The notes under the pieces are model-generated. The model ran no database searches, was not told the origin of the DNA, and saw only the letters and a program-made list of their open reading frames with translations. The position numbers and the translations under genes were made by a program. From Alphaproteobacteria bacterium (GTDB taxonomy: Bacteria > Pseudomonadota > Alphaproteobacteria > Rhodobacterales > Rhodobacteraceae), in assembly GCA_030424705.1 (NCBI GenBank), contig JAUHWJ010000009.1, positions 1 through 13,811 of the forward strand: a stretch of DNA of 13,811 bases. The letters are read 5' to 3'. Of the stretch, positions 1-6,386 are shown in pieces. Positions within the stretch are counted from its first letter, which is position 1; every line of letters begins with the position of its first letter.

Positions 1-786
1 CGCCGGCATTTCCGCGAGCGGGATCATGTTCGGCCCATCCGAGGGCGCGCGGTCCGGCGCCTCGTGCGTCTCGATGAAGAGCCCGTCCGCGCTGAGCGCC
101 ACCGCCGCGCGGGCGAGAACGGGCGCGAACTCCCGCTGCCCGCCGGAGGCGCCGCCGAGCCCGCCGGGCTGCTGCACCGAATGGGTCGCGTCGAAGATCA
201 CCGGCCAGCCCGTCTTCGCCATCGTCGGCAGCCCGCGGAAATCCGTCACGAGCGTATTGTAGCCGAAGCTCGTGCCCCGCTCGCAAAGCATGATCCGCTC
301 GTTGCCCGTGCTCTCGATCTTGGCGGCGACGTTCGCCATGTCCCAGGGCGCGAGGAACTGCCCCTTCTTCACGTTGATCGCCTTGCCCGTCGCCCCCGCG
401 GCGAGGAGGAGGTCGGTCTGCCGACAGAGGAAAGCGGGGATCTGCAGGATGTCCGCCGCCTCCGCCGCCGGCGCGCAATGGCCCGGCTCGTGAACGTCGG
501 TCAGCACCGGGCAGCCGATCCGGGCGCGCACCTCCGCAAGAATGGCGAGGCCCCGCTCCATGCCGAGCCCCCGCGTCGCGGAGAGCGAGGTTCGGTTCGC
601 CTTGTCGTAGCTCGCCTTGAAGACATAACCCATGCCGGCCGCCGCCGCCGCTCCGGCCATCGTTTCCGCGATCATCAGGGCATGATCCAGCGATTCGAGC
701 TGGCAGGGCCCTGCGATGAGGAGAAGCGGGGCGCCGGCGCCGGCGCGAACGCCGCCGCCGATCTCGACGGCGCGGGGGTCTGTCAT
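1..786 (-). CDS. kdsA: 2-dehydro-3-deoxyphosphooctonate aldolase (Kdo-8-phosphate synthase), C-terminus cut by the window edge
   Basis: The enzyme condenses arabinose-5-phosphate with phosphoenolpyruvate to give Kdo-8-phosphate, the precursor of Kdo for lipid A core and for the Kdo linker of ABC-exported capsules; it acts in the cytoplasm. Visible: 262 residues with the substrate-binding stretches [11 protein letters not shown] (57-67), [13 protein letters not shown] (115-127), NVKKGQF (138-144) and [20 protein letters not shown] (168-187). C28 (IAGPC), H202 (DATHS), E239 (FIETH) and D250 (SDGPN) have exactly the spacing of the four metal ligands of the Aquifex enzyme, so this is the metal-dependent class; E. 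coli KdsA has Asn at the first position. The family is about 280 residues, so roughly 15-20 residues are missing at the left edge. ATG at 786 is preceded by GAGGA at 797-793 (6-nt spacer). It starts 9 nt after the stop of the KpsE-like gene, so it is the last visible gene of that operon. Confidence 0.95.
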   Translation of the reverse strand, partial: MTDPRAVEIGGGVRAGAGAPLLLIAGPCQLESLDHALMIAETMAGAAAAAGMGYVFKASYDKANRTSLSATRGLGMERGLAILAEVRARIGCPVLTDVHEPGHCAPAAEAADILQIPAFLCRQTDLLLAAGATGKAINVKKGQFLAPWDMANVAAKIESTGNERIMLCERGTSFGYNTLVTDFRGLPTMAKTGWPVIFDATHSVQQPGGLGGASGGQREFAPVLARAAVALSADGLFIETHEAPDRAPSDGPNMIPLAEMPA

Positions 787-795
787 GTCATGTCC

Positions 796-2256
796 TCAGA
801 TTGCGGCCTGTTCGCGGATCAGCGAGATCGTAAGGAGCCCGATGATATAGGTCGCGAAGAGCACGAGGAAGACCAGCGCGACGTTCGCCAGCCGGTCCGG
901 TTTGGAGGCATTCTGCGGCGCCGCCGGGCGCACCACCGTCTCGAGATAGAGCGACTGTTCCGCGGCGGAGGCGATCGCCGTCTCCAGCGTCGACAGGGCG
1001 GAGGAATACATCATCTGCGTCGTCGCCTGGTCGACCCGCGCCAGCTCCAGCTCGGAGGAAAGCTGCGCCATGGAGCGGTCGCCCCCCGCGCTCCCGTCGC
1101 CCGTCAGCCGCACCCGGAGGTCGCGGAGCTGCCGTGTCTTGACCTCAAGATTGGTGCGGAGCGGCGTAAACCGGCTGTCGATCGGGTTGGAAGTGATCGT
1201 CTCCAGCCGCGCGATTTCCGCCAGCAACTCGTCGATCTCCGCCTCCAGCGTCACGATCCGGGTCTGGAGCGCGCCCGCCTCGCTCTCGACCGAGAAGATC
1301 GAGAGCTGCTCCTGCACCTCCGCCACCTTCCGCTGCGCATCGCGCAGATCCTCCCGCGCCGCCGCGACATTGGCGCGCGCCATCTCCACCCCGTCATTGC
1401 GGGAGCGTTCGTTGAGCGCGTTCACCAGCTCCTCGCCATAGGAGATGATCGCCTCCGAGAACCGCTTCGCCGCCTCCGGCGTCACACCCACGACCTCGAG
1501 CCGGATGATCCCCTCCGCGCTGTCATAGGAGACCTTGACCTTGCCGGGGCGGATCAGTCCGCCGGCATAATAATCATGCGCCTCGTCCACCGTGGCGTCC
1601 GCGGCGAGGCGGTGGAACTCGTCGATCCGCTCGTCCTGGAAATGGGCGATCCAGCCATGGTCACGGTCCAGCCGTTCGAGGATGTCGCGGCTGAGGATGT
1701 ACTCCTGCAAAGCCACACTGTCCTGGATCGAGCCCGCCCCCCCGAGGAAGGAGCCGAAGATCCCCCCCGGCGCCGTGCTCGTCCCCGATTTGAAGATCAT
1801 CGCGCTCTCGGACACGTACATGTCCGTCGCCTTCTCGTAGTAATACCAGGCGACGGCGCCGGTCGGGATCAGCACGAAGATCATGAAGCGCAGCAGCATC
1901 CCGAGCGCGCGGAGCCTGCGGCGGCGGCGAAGCTCGCCGCGGATTTCCTGCATCCGCGCCTCGCGCGCCGCGCGGGCGAGATCGGGGGGGAAGGCCGCCG
2001 GCCCGGCGCGGAGCGTGGGCGCATGGGCGCCGGCCCGCGCCAGCGCGCCTGCCGCCGCCGGCGGCGCCTCTTCCGCCTCGGGCTCTTCGGGCTCCGCCGC
2101 GCGGCGCGCCGTCTCGCGCGCCGCCTCCTGCCGCGTCGCGTCGTTCGCCGCGGTCAGCGCCGCCTCCTCGATCATCCGGCGCTCGCGCCGCCGCTGCGCA
2201 CGCCGCGCGCGGATCTCCTCCGCCTCGGCCTCCTCGTCCCGCCGGGCCTCATCCAT
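796..2256 (-). CDS. KpsE/BexC/CtrB-like capsule polysaccharide export inner-membrane protein (polysaccharide co-polymerase)
   Basis: Inner-membrane and periplasmic adaptor expected to link an ABC polysaccharide exporter to the outer-membrane channel. The 486 residues run in this order: a long cytoplasmic N-terminus rich in Arg, Glu and Ala (1-115), a first membrane helix (about 116-140, LLRFMIFVLIPTGAVAWYYY), a periplasmic domain starting YVSESAMIFKSG, a heptad-rich coiled coil (about 285-415), the proline motif RPAAPQNASKPDR (443-455) just before the second membrane helix (about 457-480), and a short basic tail. Two flanking helices, a coiled coil and a proline motif before the second helix are the hallmarks of this family. 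Its ATG at 2256 overlaps the end of the upstream KpsT-like gene by 8 nt, which suggests translational coupling. The 115-residue N-terminal extension is longer than in E. coli KpsE. The exact subfamily name is uncertain. Confidence 0.88.
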   Translation of the reverse strand: MDEARRDEEAEAEEIRARRAQRRRERRMIEEAALTAANDATRQEAARETARRAAEPEEPEAEEAPPAAAGALARAGAHAPTLRAGPAAFPPDLARAAREARMQEIRGELRRRRRLRALGMLLRFMIFVLIPTGAVAWYYYEKATDMYVSESAMIFKSGTSTAPGGIFGSFLGGAGSIQDSVALQEYILSRDILERLDRDHGWIAHFQDERIDEFHRLAADATVDEAHDYYAGGLIRPGKVKVSYDSAEGIIRLEVVGVTPEAAKRFSEAIISYGEELVNALNERSRNDGVEMARANVAAAREDLRDAQRKVAEVQEQLSIFSVESEAGALQTRIVTLEAEIDELLAEIARLETITSNPIDSRFTPLRTNLEVKTRQLRDLRVRLTGDGSAGGDRSMAQLSSELELARVDQATTQMMYSSALSTLETAIASAAEQSLYLETVVRPAAPQNASKPDRLANVALVFLVLFATYIIGLLTISLIREQAAI

Positions 2257-2911
2257 AGCTCACCGCCTCCTCGGCGAGGAAGCGCTCCGCCTCCTCCGGC
2301 GCCCCGAAGGTGTGGAGCCGGCTGTCGTCGATCACCGCGATCTGGTGGCAGAAATCCCGCATCTTCTCCGTCGAGCCACCGAGGAACAGGATCGGCGTCG
2401 CGCTCATCTTCTCCCTCAGGATCGGCCCCGCCCGCCCGGCGAATTCCGGGTCGCCCGGCGTCGTTCCCTCCACCACGAGATACATGTCGAAATCCAGCGC
2501 CAGCAGCAGCGAAAGCGAGAGCCGCTTCTGCAATGTGGAGGAATAGGTCTTCACCGGCATGTCCATGTAGCGGCCGATCCGCGCGAGGTCGATGACGAAG
2601 GCCAGAACGTCGTCCGGGTCGAGCCCGTAGATCATCGCGATGTAGCGGCAATTCTCCGCCCCCGACAGGGCGGGAATGAGGCCGCTGACCCCGCCGACCG
2701 GCCAGCTGATCTTGCCATAGCGGTATATCTTCCCGCCATCCGGCTGCTCCGCGCCCATGATGAGGTTCACGAGCGTCGTGATGCCCGCGCGCGGCGGCAC
2801 GACGAGCCCGAAATTCTCCTCGAAATGGGCGGTGAAGGTCGCGTGCGCGATCACCGGCCGCATGCGCCCGCGAAAGTAGAAGGACTTGCTGACATTCTCG
2901 AATTGCAGCAT
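2249..2911 (-). CDS. KpsT-like ABC transporter ATP-binding protein with degenerate nucleotide-binding motifs
   Basis: The overall pattern is that of the capsule-export ATPase KpsT/BexA/CtrD: N-terminus MLQFENVSKSF, a SWPVGG stretch (69-74), SGAENCRYIAMIYGLD (83-98) and the block from YSSTLQKRLSLSLLLALDFD to MYLVVEGTTPGD (123-154). The length, 220 residues, is normal for the family. The catalytic motifs are altered. The Walker A region reads VPPRAGITTL (38-47), with Ile44 where the ATP-binding Lys belongs. Walker B reads YLVVEGT, with Val147 for Asp (Glu148 is kept). The signature lacks its Gly (YSSTLQ), and the His-switch region reads LFLGGST with no His. I infer a protein that folds as an ABC domain but is unlikely to hydrolyse ATP normally; it could be a regulatory or structural partner of an intact KpsT elsewhere. 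The reading frame is open throughout. ATG 2911 has only a weak upstream purine run. Confidence 0.82.
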   Translation of the reverse strand: MLQFENVSKSFYFRGRMRPVIAHATFTAHFEENFGLVVPPRAGITTLVNLIMGAEQPDGGKIYRYGKISWPVGGVSGLIPALSGAENCRYIAMIYGLDPDDVLAFVIDLARIGRYMDMPVKTYSSTLQKRLSLSLLLALDFDMYLVVEGTTPGDPEFAGRAGPILREKMSATPILFLGGSTEKMRDFCHQIAVIDDSRLHTFGAPEEAERFLAEEAVSYG

Positions 2912-2946
2912 CTGCGCCCAGCCCTCGCCCGCCGGCTGTGCGGGAG

Positions 2947-2973
2947 ACTACAATCATGGGCGCCAATTGGCAA
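2947..2973 (-). promoter_or_regulatory. Candidate promoter upstream of the KpsT-like gene, with a 10-bp palindrome
   Basis: The 69-nt gap between the epimerase and the KpsT-like gene is locally AT-rich. On the minus strand it holds TTGCCA (2973-2968), five of six to the -35 consensus, and TGTAGT (2952-2947), four of six to the -10, with a short 15-nt spacer. The perfect palindrome GCCAATTGGC (2962-2971) overlaps the -35. This could give the KpsT-KpsE-kdsA group its own start, but the spacer is suboptimal and the call is weak. Confidence 0.3.
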
Positions 2974-2980
2974 AATCGCC

Positions 2981-4039
2981 TTAATCCGCGCGATACGCCC
3001 CCGCCTTCCAGTCCCACCACCAGGCGACGAAGCGGCGCAACCCCTCTTCGAGCGGCGTGTCGGGGCGAAAGCCGACCTCCTCCATCAACCCGCTCACATC
3101 AGCCCAGGTTCGCTCGACGTCCCCCGGCTGCATCGGCGCAAGCTCGATCACCGCCTTCCGCCCGATCTCCCGCTCGAGGATGGAGACGAGCGCGCCGAGC
3201 CGCTCCATCCGCCGGTTGCCGATGTTGAATACGCGCCAGGGCGCGAAGGAGCGCGAAGGGTCCGGCGCCGACCGGTCGAAATCCGGGTCAGGCGCGGCCG
3301 GGCGGGGGAGGAGGCGGGCGACGCCTTCCGTCACATCGTCGATATAGGTGAAATCCCGCTCCATCCGCCCCTCGTTGAAGAGCCGGATCGGCCGCCCTTC
3401 CGCGATCGCCTCCGCGAAGAGGAAATAGGCCATGTCGGGCCGCCCCCAGGGGCCGTAGACGGTGAAGAACCGGAGCCCCGTGCAGGGCAGGCCGTGCACA
3501 TGCGCATAGGAATGCGCCATCGCCTCGTTCGCCTTCTTCGTCGCCGCGTAGAGGGAGAGCGGATGGTCAACACTCCGTCGCTCGGTGAAGGGCGCCCGCC
3601 CCTCCGCGCCGTAGACGGAGGAGGAGGAGGCGTAGACGAGATGCGCCACCTTCGCCCGTCGGCAGCATTCGAGGATGTTCAGGAAGCCGGTGAGGTTCGA
3701 GGCGCCGTAGGCGGCGGGGTTCTCGATGGAATAACGCACCCCGGCCTGCGCCGCGAGATGGGCGACATATCGCGGCCGCGCCTCCTCGAAGACGCGGGAG
3801 AGCGCTTCGGCGTCCTCCAGCCCCGCCTCGACGAAGCGGAACCCCGCTCGCCCGGCGAGCCGCGCGAGCCGCGCCCGCTTCAGCGAAACGTCATAATAGG
3901 GATTCACGTCGTCATAGCCGACGACGGAAACCCCCGCCGCCAACAGCCGCTCCGCGAGGTGATAACCGACGAACCCCGCCGCGCCCGTGACGAGGACGGG
4001 CTCAGGCCCCAGCGCCGCCGCCCAATCCGCCTCTCCCAC
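2981..4039 (-). CDS. NAD-dependent nucleotide-sugar epimerase, probably UDP-glucuronate 4-epimerase
   Basis: Extended short-chain dehydrogenase/epimerase of 352 residues. It probably interconverts UDP-glucuronate and UDP-galacturonate for capsule or LPS synthesis in the cytoplasm. Visible: the NAD-binding motif VTGAAGFVGYHLAERL (17-32) with GxxGxxG at G19/G22/G25; the substrate-region signature NPYYDVSLKRARL (46-58), characteristic of the UDP-glucuronate epimerase branch; the active-site SSS/VYG (138-144); the YxxxK pair Y164/K168; and FFTVYGPWGRPDM followed by ERDFTYIDDV. The start is GTG at 4039, 3 nt after the nhaA stop, with AAGG about 8 nt upstream. It therefore probably shares a transcript with nhaA. 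Its location next to capsule-export genes and kdsA fits a role in making acidic sugars for the exported polysaccharide. The exact epimerase substrate is inferred from similarity only; dTDP-glucose dehydratase is less likely given the NPYYD motif. Confidence 0.88.
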   Translation of the reverse strand: MGEADWAAALGPEPVLVTGAAGFVGYHLAERLLAAGVSVVGYDDVNPYYDVSLKRARLARLAGRAGFRFVEAGLEDAEALSRVFEEARPRYVAHLAAQAGVRYSIENPAAYGASNLTGFLNILECCRRAKVAHLVYASSSSVYGAEGRAPFTERRSVDHPLSLYAATKKANEAMAHSYAHVHGLPCTGLRFFTVYGPWGRPDMAYFLFAEAIAEGRPIRLFNEGRMERDFTYIDDVTEGVARLLPRPAAPDPDFDRSAPDPSRSFAPWRVFNIGNRRMERLGALVSILEREIGRKAVIELAPMQPGDVERTWADVSGLMEEVGFRPDTPLEEGLRRFVAWWWDWKAGAYRAD

Positions 4040-4042
4040 CGC

Positions 4043-5302
4043 TCAGCCCTTCTTCTCGACGCGGCAGACCGCGCCGGCGACGAAGGCCATCACGGCGGCG
4101 AAGAAGGAGAAGAGCGCGCCCATCTTCGCGGCGTCCTGCACCGGCCCCGTCTCGAACGCCACCGAGGCGACGAAGAGCGAGACGGTGAAGCCGATGGCCG
4201 CGACGCAGCCGAGGACGAAGAGATCGGGCATCCGCATCCCTTCCGGCAGGCCGAGCCCCATCGGCTTCGCCGCCAGCCAGCCCATGAGGAAAATGCCGAA
4301 CGGCTTCCCGACCAACAGGCCGAGCAGCACGAGCCACGTCGCATCCCCCATCGAGGAGAACTGAACGCCCGCATTCGCCAGCCCGAAGAAGAAGAGCACG
4401 ACCTCGACCGGATTCTTCAGCAGGTGCTCGCTGTGATTGAGCAGGTCGGTCTGATGATGCTCCGCTTCATCGAACATTCCGAAGTCTATGTCGGCATGGG
4501 GAATGGCCGGGATGATCGGCAGGAGGCCGAGCGCCGGATGGATGCCCGCCTCCTGGAACCCGTACCAGGAAAGGGCCGCGCCGATGAGATAGGGCCAAAA
4601 GCCGAGAACCTTCCGGCAGAAGGTCGTCGCCGGCTTGTCGCGCTTGCCCCGGTCCATGATCCGAGGCAGCCGGTTGAAGAGGAGCCATGCGCCGAGGGCC
4701 GCGGCGAGGGAAAGCAGCAGCCATTCCGGCGCCAGCTCCCCGGACGGATAGAAGATCGCGAGGATCAGAAGCCCCGCCGCGTCGTCCGCGATGGCGAGGA
4801 GGAGGAGGAAGCGCACGGCGGGGTGCCCGGCGCCGAAGACCAACCGACCGACGAGATAGGAGAAGGCGATGTCCGTCGCCGTCGGGATCGCCCAGCCGTT
4901 CGAAACCGCCTCGAAGGTCGTGGAGCCCATCGCCGCGGCGAGGCCGAGATAGACGGCGATAGGGCCCAGCATCCCGCCCGAGGTCGCGATCAGCGGCGTC
5001 AGCGCCTTCTTCCCGCGCAGGCTCCCGTTTTTCAAAGCCACCGCCTCCCATACTTCCTTGCCGGCAATGGCGAAGAAGAAGGCCATGCCGACATCGTTGA
5101 TGAGGTAGTGGAGCGTCAGCGTGCGGTGGACATGGCCCTCCGCGTCCACATGAGCGTGGCCGATCCAGGCGTGGTCCACGATCACGTATTCTATGAGGTG
5201 ATGGTAGCTGGCGTAGTCGATATTGGCCCAGGCGAGGCCGGCCAGCGCGCCGAGTATCAGAAGCGCGGAATATTCCGCCAGAAATCCCCAGACGCGGCGC
5301 AT
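4043..5302 (-). CDS. nhaA: Na+/H+ antiporter NhaA
   Basis: Electrogenic Na+(Li+)/H+ antiporter of the inner membrane, used for pH and sodium homeostasis. With the chosen start it has 419 residues, longer than the 388 of E. coli NhaA. Catalytic elements are intact: ATDIAF with D144 (E. coli D133), IADDAAG with D173/D174 (D163/D164), and VGKPFGI with K333 (K300). GWAIPTATDIAF, FFFGLANAGV and AAIGFTVSLFVAS are also conserved. A His-rich insert (34-60, HHLIEYV to GHVHR) precedes the second helix and is part of the extra length. I place the start at ATG 5302 because GGGAG lies 6-7 nt upstream and residue 1 begins the hydrophobic N-terminal helix. An in-frame ATG at 5386 would add 28 residues with no transporter character, encoded by sequence that can form hairpins. 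The stop is 3 nt before the epimerase GTG. Confidence 0.94.
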   Translation of the reverse strand: MRRVWGFLAEYSALLILGALAGLAWANIDYASYHHLIEYVIVDHAWIGHAHVDAEGHVHRTLTLHYLINDVGMAFFFAIAGKEVWEAVALKNGSLRGKKALTPLIATSGGMLGPIAVYLGLAAAMGSTTFEAVSNGWAIPTATDIAFSYLVGRLVFGAGHPAVRFLLLLAIADDAAGLLILAIFYPSGELAPEWLLLSLAAALGAWLLFNRLPRIMDRGKRDKPATTFCRKVLGFWPYLIGAALSWYGFQEAGIHPALGLLPIIPAIPHADIDFGMFDEAEHHQTDLLNHSEHLLKNPVEVVLFFFGLANAGVQFSSMGDATWLVLLGLLVGKPFGIFLMGWLAAKPMGLGLPEGMRMPDLFVLGCVAAIGFTVSLFVASVAFETGPVQDAAKMGALFSFFAAVMAFVAGAVCRVEKKG

Positions 5303-5460
5303 TGGCGGCTCCCTCTTCCGGCGGAGGCCATCGCGGCCTCCACGCGCATGCCCCGCATGCATAGTCCGGGCCGCAGGCGGTTTCAAACCGACATGGCGCA
5401 GCCGGGCGGCATCCCGCGGGAAACCGGGTTCACGCTCACCCGGTCCGCGAAACGCTATTT
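5303..5460 (-). promoter_or_regulatory. Hairpin-rich 5' leader of nhaA (candidate structured regulatory RNA)
   Basis: Read on the minus strand toward nhaA, this stretch contains several perfect inverted repeats: CCGGGT with an 8-nt loop (plus-strand 5424-5443), CGGTTT-G-AAACCG (5378-5390), two GCATGC copies 3 nt apart (5346-5360), and GGAGGCC-5 nt-GGCCTCC (5323-5341) just upstream of the Shine-Dalgarno AGAGGG (5316-5311). Li+/Na+-responsive riboswitches (nhaA-I and nhaA-II classes) are known upstream of nhaA genes in Proteobacteria and others. I cannot match a consensus by eye, so this is a structured leader of unknown identity. Confidence 0.4.
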
Positions 5461-5490
5461 CTGATTATCTATATAAATCAGATTGATAAC
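5461..5490 (-). promoter_or_regulatory. AT-rich island, candidate promoter region for nhaA
   Basis: A block of about 30 nt of nearly pure A/T stands out sharply in this GC-rich sequence, roughly 160-190 nt upstream of the nhaA start. On the minus strand it contains TATAGATAAT, which includes a good -10-like GATAAT, but no convincing -35 at normal spacing. It also carries CTGATT/AATCAG inverted halves (5461-5466 and 5476-5481). It is the most likely place for the nhaA promoter, judged by composition and position only. Confidence 0.35.
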
Positions 5491-5515
5491 CCCTGTGCAC
5501 ACTGTGTGCACAGGG
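5491..5515. terminator. Perfect 25-bp palindrome between dat and nhaA (terminator or operator)
   Basis: The arms CCCTGTGCACAC (5491-5502) and GTGTGCACAGGG (5504-5515) are perfectly complementary around a single central T. As RNA this would fold as a 10-bp stem with a 5-nt loop, 13 nt past the stop of the aminotransferase gene, which suits a terminator for that operon. No U-run follows on the minus strand. The same DNA contains two copies of the 8-bp palindrome TGTGCACA with centres 11 bp apart, one helical turn, which would also suit a protein-binding operator beside the AT-rich nhaA promoter region. Confidence 0.5.
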
Positions 5516-5528
5516 TTCGAAGGCCCGG

Positions 5529-6386
5529 TCAGATCGCCATCTTCCGGCTTTCCTCGATGTAGATTTCCCGGAGCCGCGTCGCGATCGGCCCCGGAACGCC
5601 GCCGCCGATCGCCGCGCCGTCGATCTCCACCACCGGGGTGACAAAGGCGGAGGCTGCGGTGCAGAAGGCTTCGTCCGCGGCCTTCGCCTCCTCGATGGAG
5701 AAGGCCCGCTCCTCGACCTTCATCTGCGCCTCCTTCGCGAAGCGGATCACCGCCGCCCGCGTGATGCCGTGCAGGATCTCGTTGCCGAGATGGCGGGTCA
5801 CGATCGTCCCGCCCTTGACGATCCAGGCGTTGTTCGACGTGCCCTCGTTCACCATCCCGTCCGTCACCAGCCAGGCGTCGTCCTTCCCCTGCGCCTTCGC
5901 CTCCATCTTGGCGAAGGAGGGGAAGAGGAGCTGGACCGTCTTGATGTCCCGCCGCGCCCAGCGCTGGTCCTCCACCGTGACGACCTTGAGCCCGGTCTTC
6001 GCCGCCGGCGCGTTCACGAGGTCCTTCGCCTGGGTGAAGAGCACGATCCCCGGCGTAGCATCCTTCGGCCAGGCGAAATCCCGGTCCGCCGCGCCGCGGG
6101 TGACCTGAAGGTAGATCATGCCGTTTTCCAGCGCGTTCCGCTCGACCATCTGTCGGTGGATCTCGAGGAGTTCGTCATCCGAGCAGGCCGGCTTCATCTT
6201 CAGCTCGGAAAGCGAGCGATGCAGCCGCGCGACATGGCCCGCATAGTCCACCAGCTTGCCGTCGATCACCGAGGTGACCTCGTATACCCCGTCGGCCATC
6301 AGGAAGCCGCGGTCGAAGACGGAGATCTTCGCCTCCTCCTCGGGCACATACTCTCCGTTCACATAGACGATCCGGCTCATGCTCAT
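5529..6386 (-). CDS. dat: D-amino-acid aminotransferase (class IV PLP enzyme)
   Basis: PLP enzyme that moves amino groups between D-amino acids and 2-oxo acids, typically D-Ala + 2-oxoglutarate to pyruvate + D-Glu, in the cytoplasm. The 285 residues show fold-type IV features: VYVNGEYVPEEEAKISVFDRGFLMADGVYEV (8-38) with the conserved DRGF; RDIKT (146-150) with K149 as the probable PLP lysine; and the cofactor block VNEGTSNNAWIV (179-190) with E181 opposite the pyridine nitrogen. LGNEILHGITR follows. The length matches bacterial D-amino-acid transaminases. Branched-chain aminotransferase (IlvE) and aminodeoxychorismate lyase share this fold, but the MVNEGTSNNAWIV and DIKT patterns and the dgcN-dgcA neighbours favour the D-amino acid enzyme. 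Its ATG (6386) overlaps the dgcA stop as ATGA. A second ATG two codons later (6380) is equally possible. Confidence 0.88.
   Translation of the reverse strand: MSMSRIVYVNGEYVPEEEAKISVFDRGFLMADGVYEVTSVIDGKLVDYAGHVARLHRSLSELKMKPACSDDELLEIHRQMVERNALENGMIYLQVTRGAADRDFAWPKDATPGIVLFTQAKDLVNAPAAKTGLKVVTVEDQRWARRDIKTVQLLFPSFAKMEAKAQGKDDAWLVTDGMVNEGTSNNAWIVKGGTIVTRHLGNEILHGITRAAVIRFAKEAQMKVEERAFSIEEAKAADEAFCTAASAFVTPVVEIDGAAIGGGVPGPIATRLREIYIEESRKMAI

Noticed and set aside
64..2595. An open plus-strand frame of 843 codons antisense to kdsA and the capsule genes
   Set aside because: It is Arg/Pro/Ala-rich with no recognisable domain, crosses three well-identified minus-strand genes and reflects the lack of stop codons in GC-rich antisense frames.
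5303..5386. A 28-residue N-terminal extension of NhaA
   Set aside because: The internal ATG at 5302 has a good Shine-Dalgarno and starts the first helix; the extension has no membrane or targeting character.
1883..5464. An open plus-strand frame of 1193 codons antisense to four genes
   Set aside because: It has no domain and extreme Arg/Glu/Pro composition, and every part is antisense to a convincing gene (KpsE-like, KpsT-like, epimerase, NhaA).
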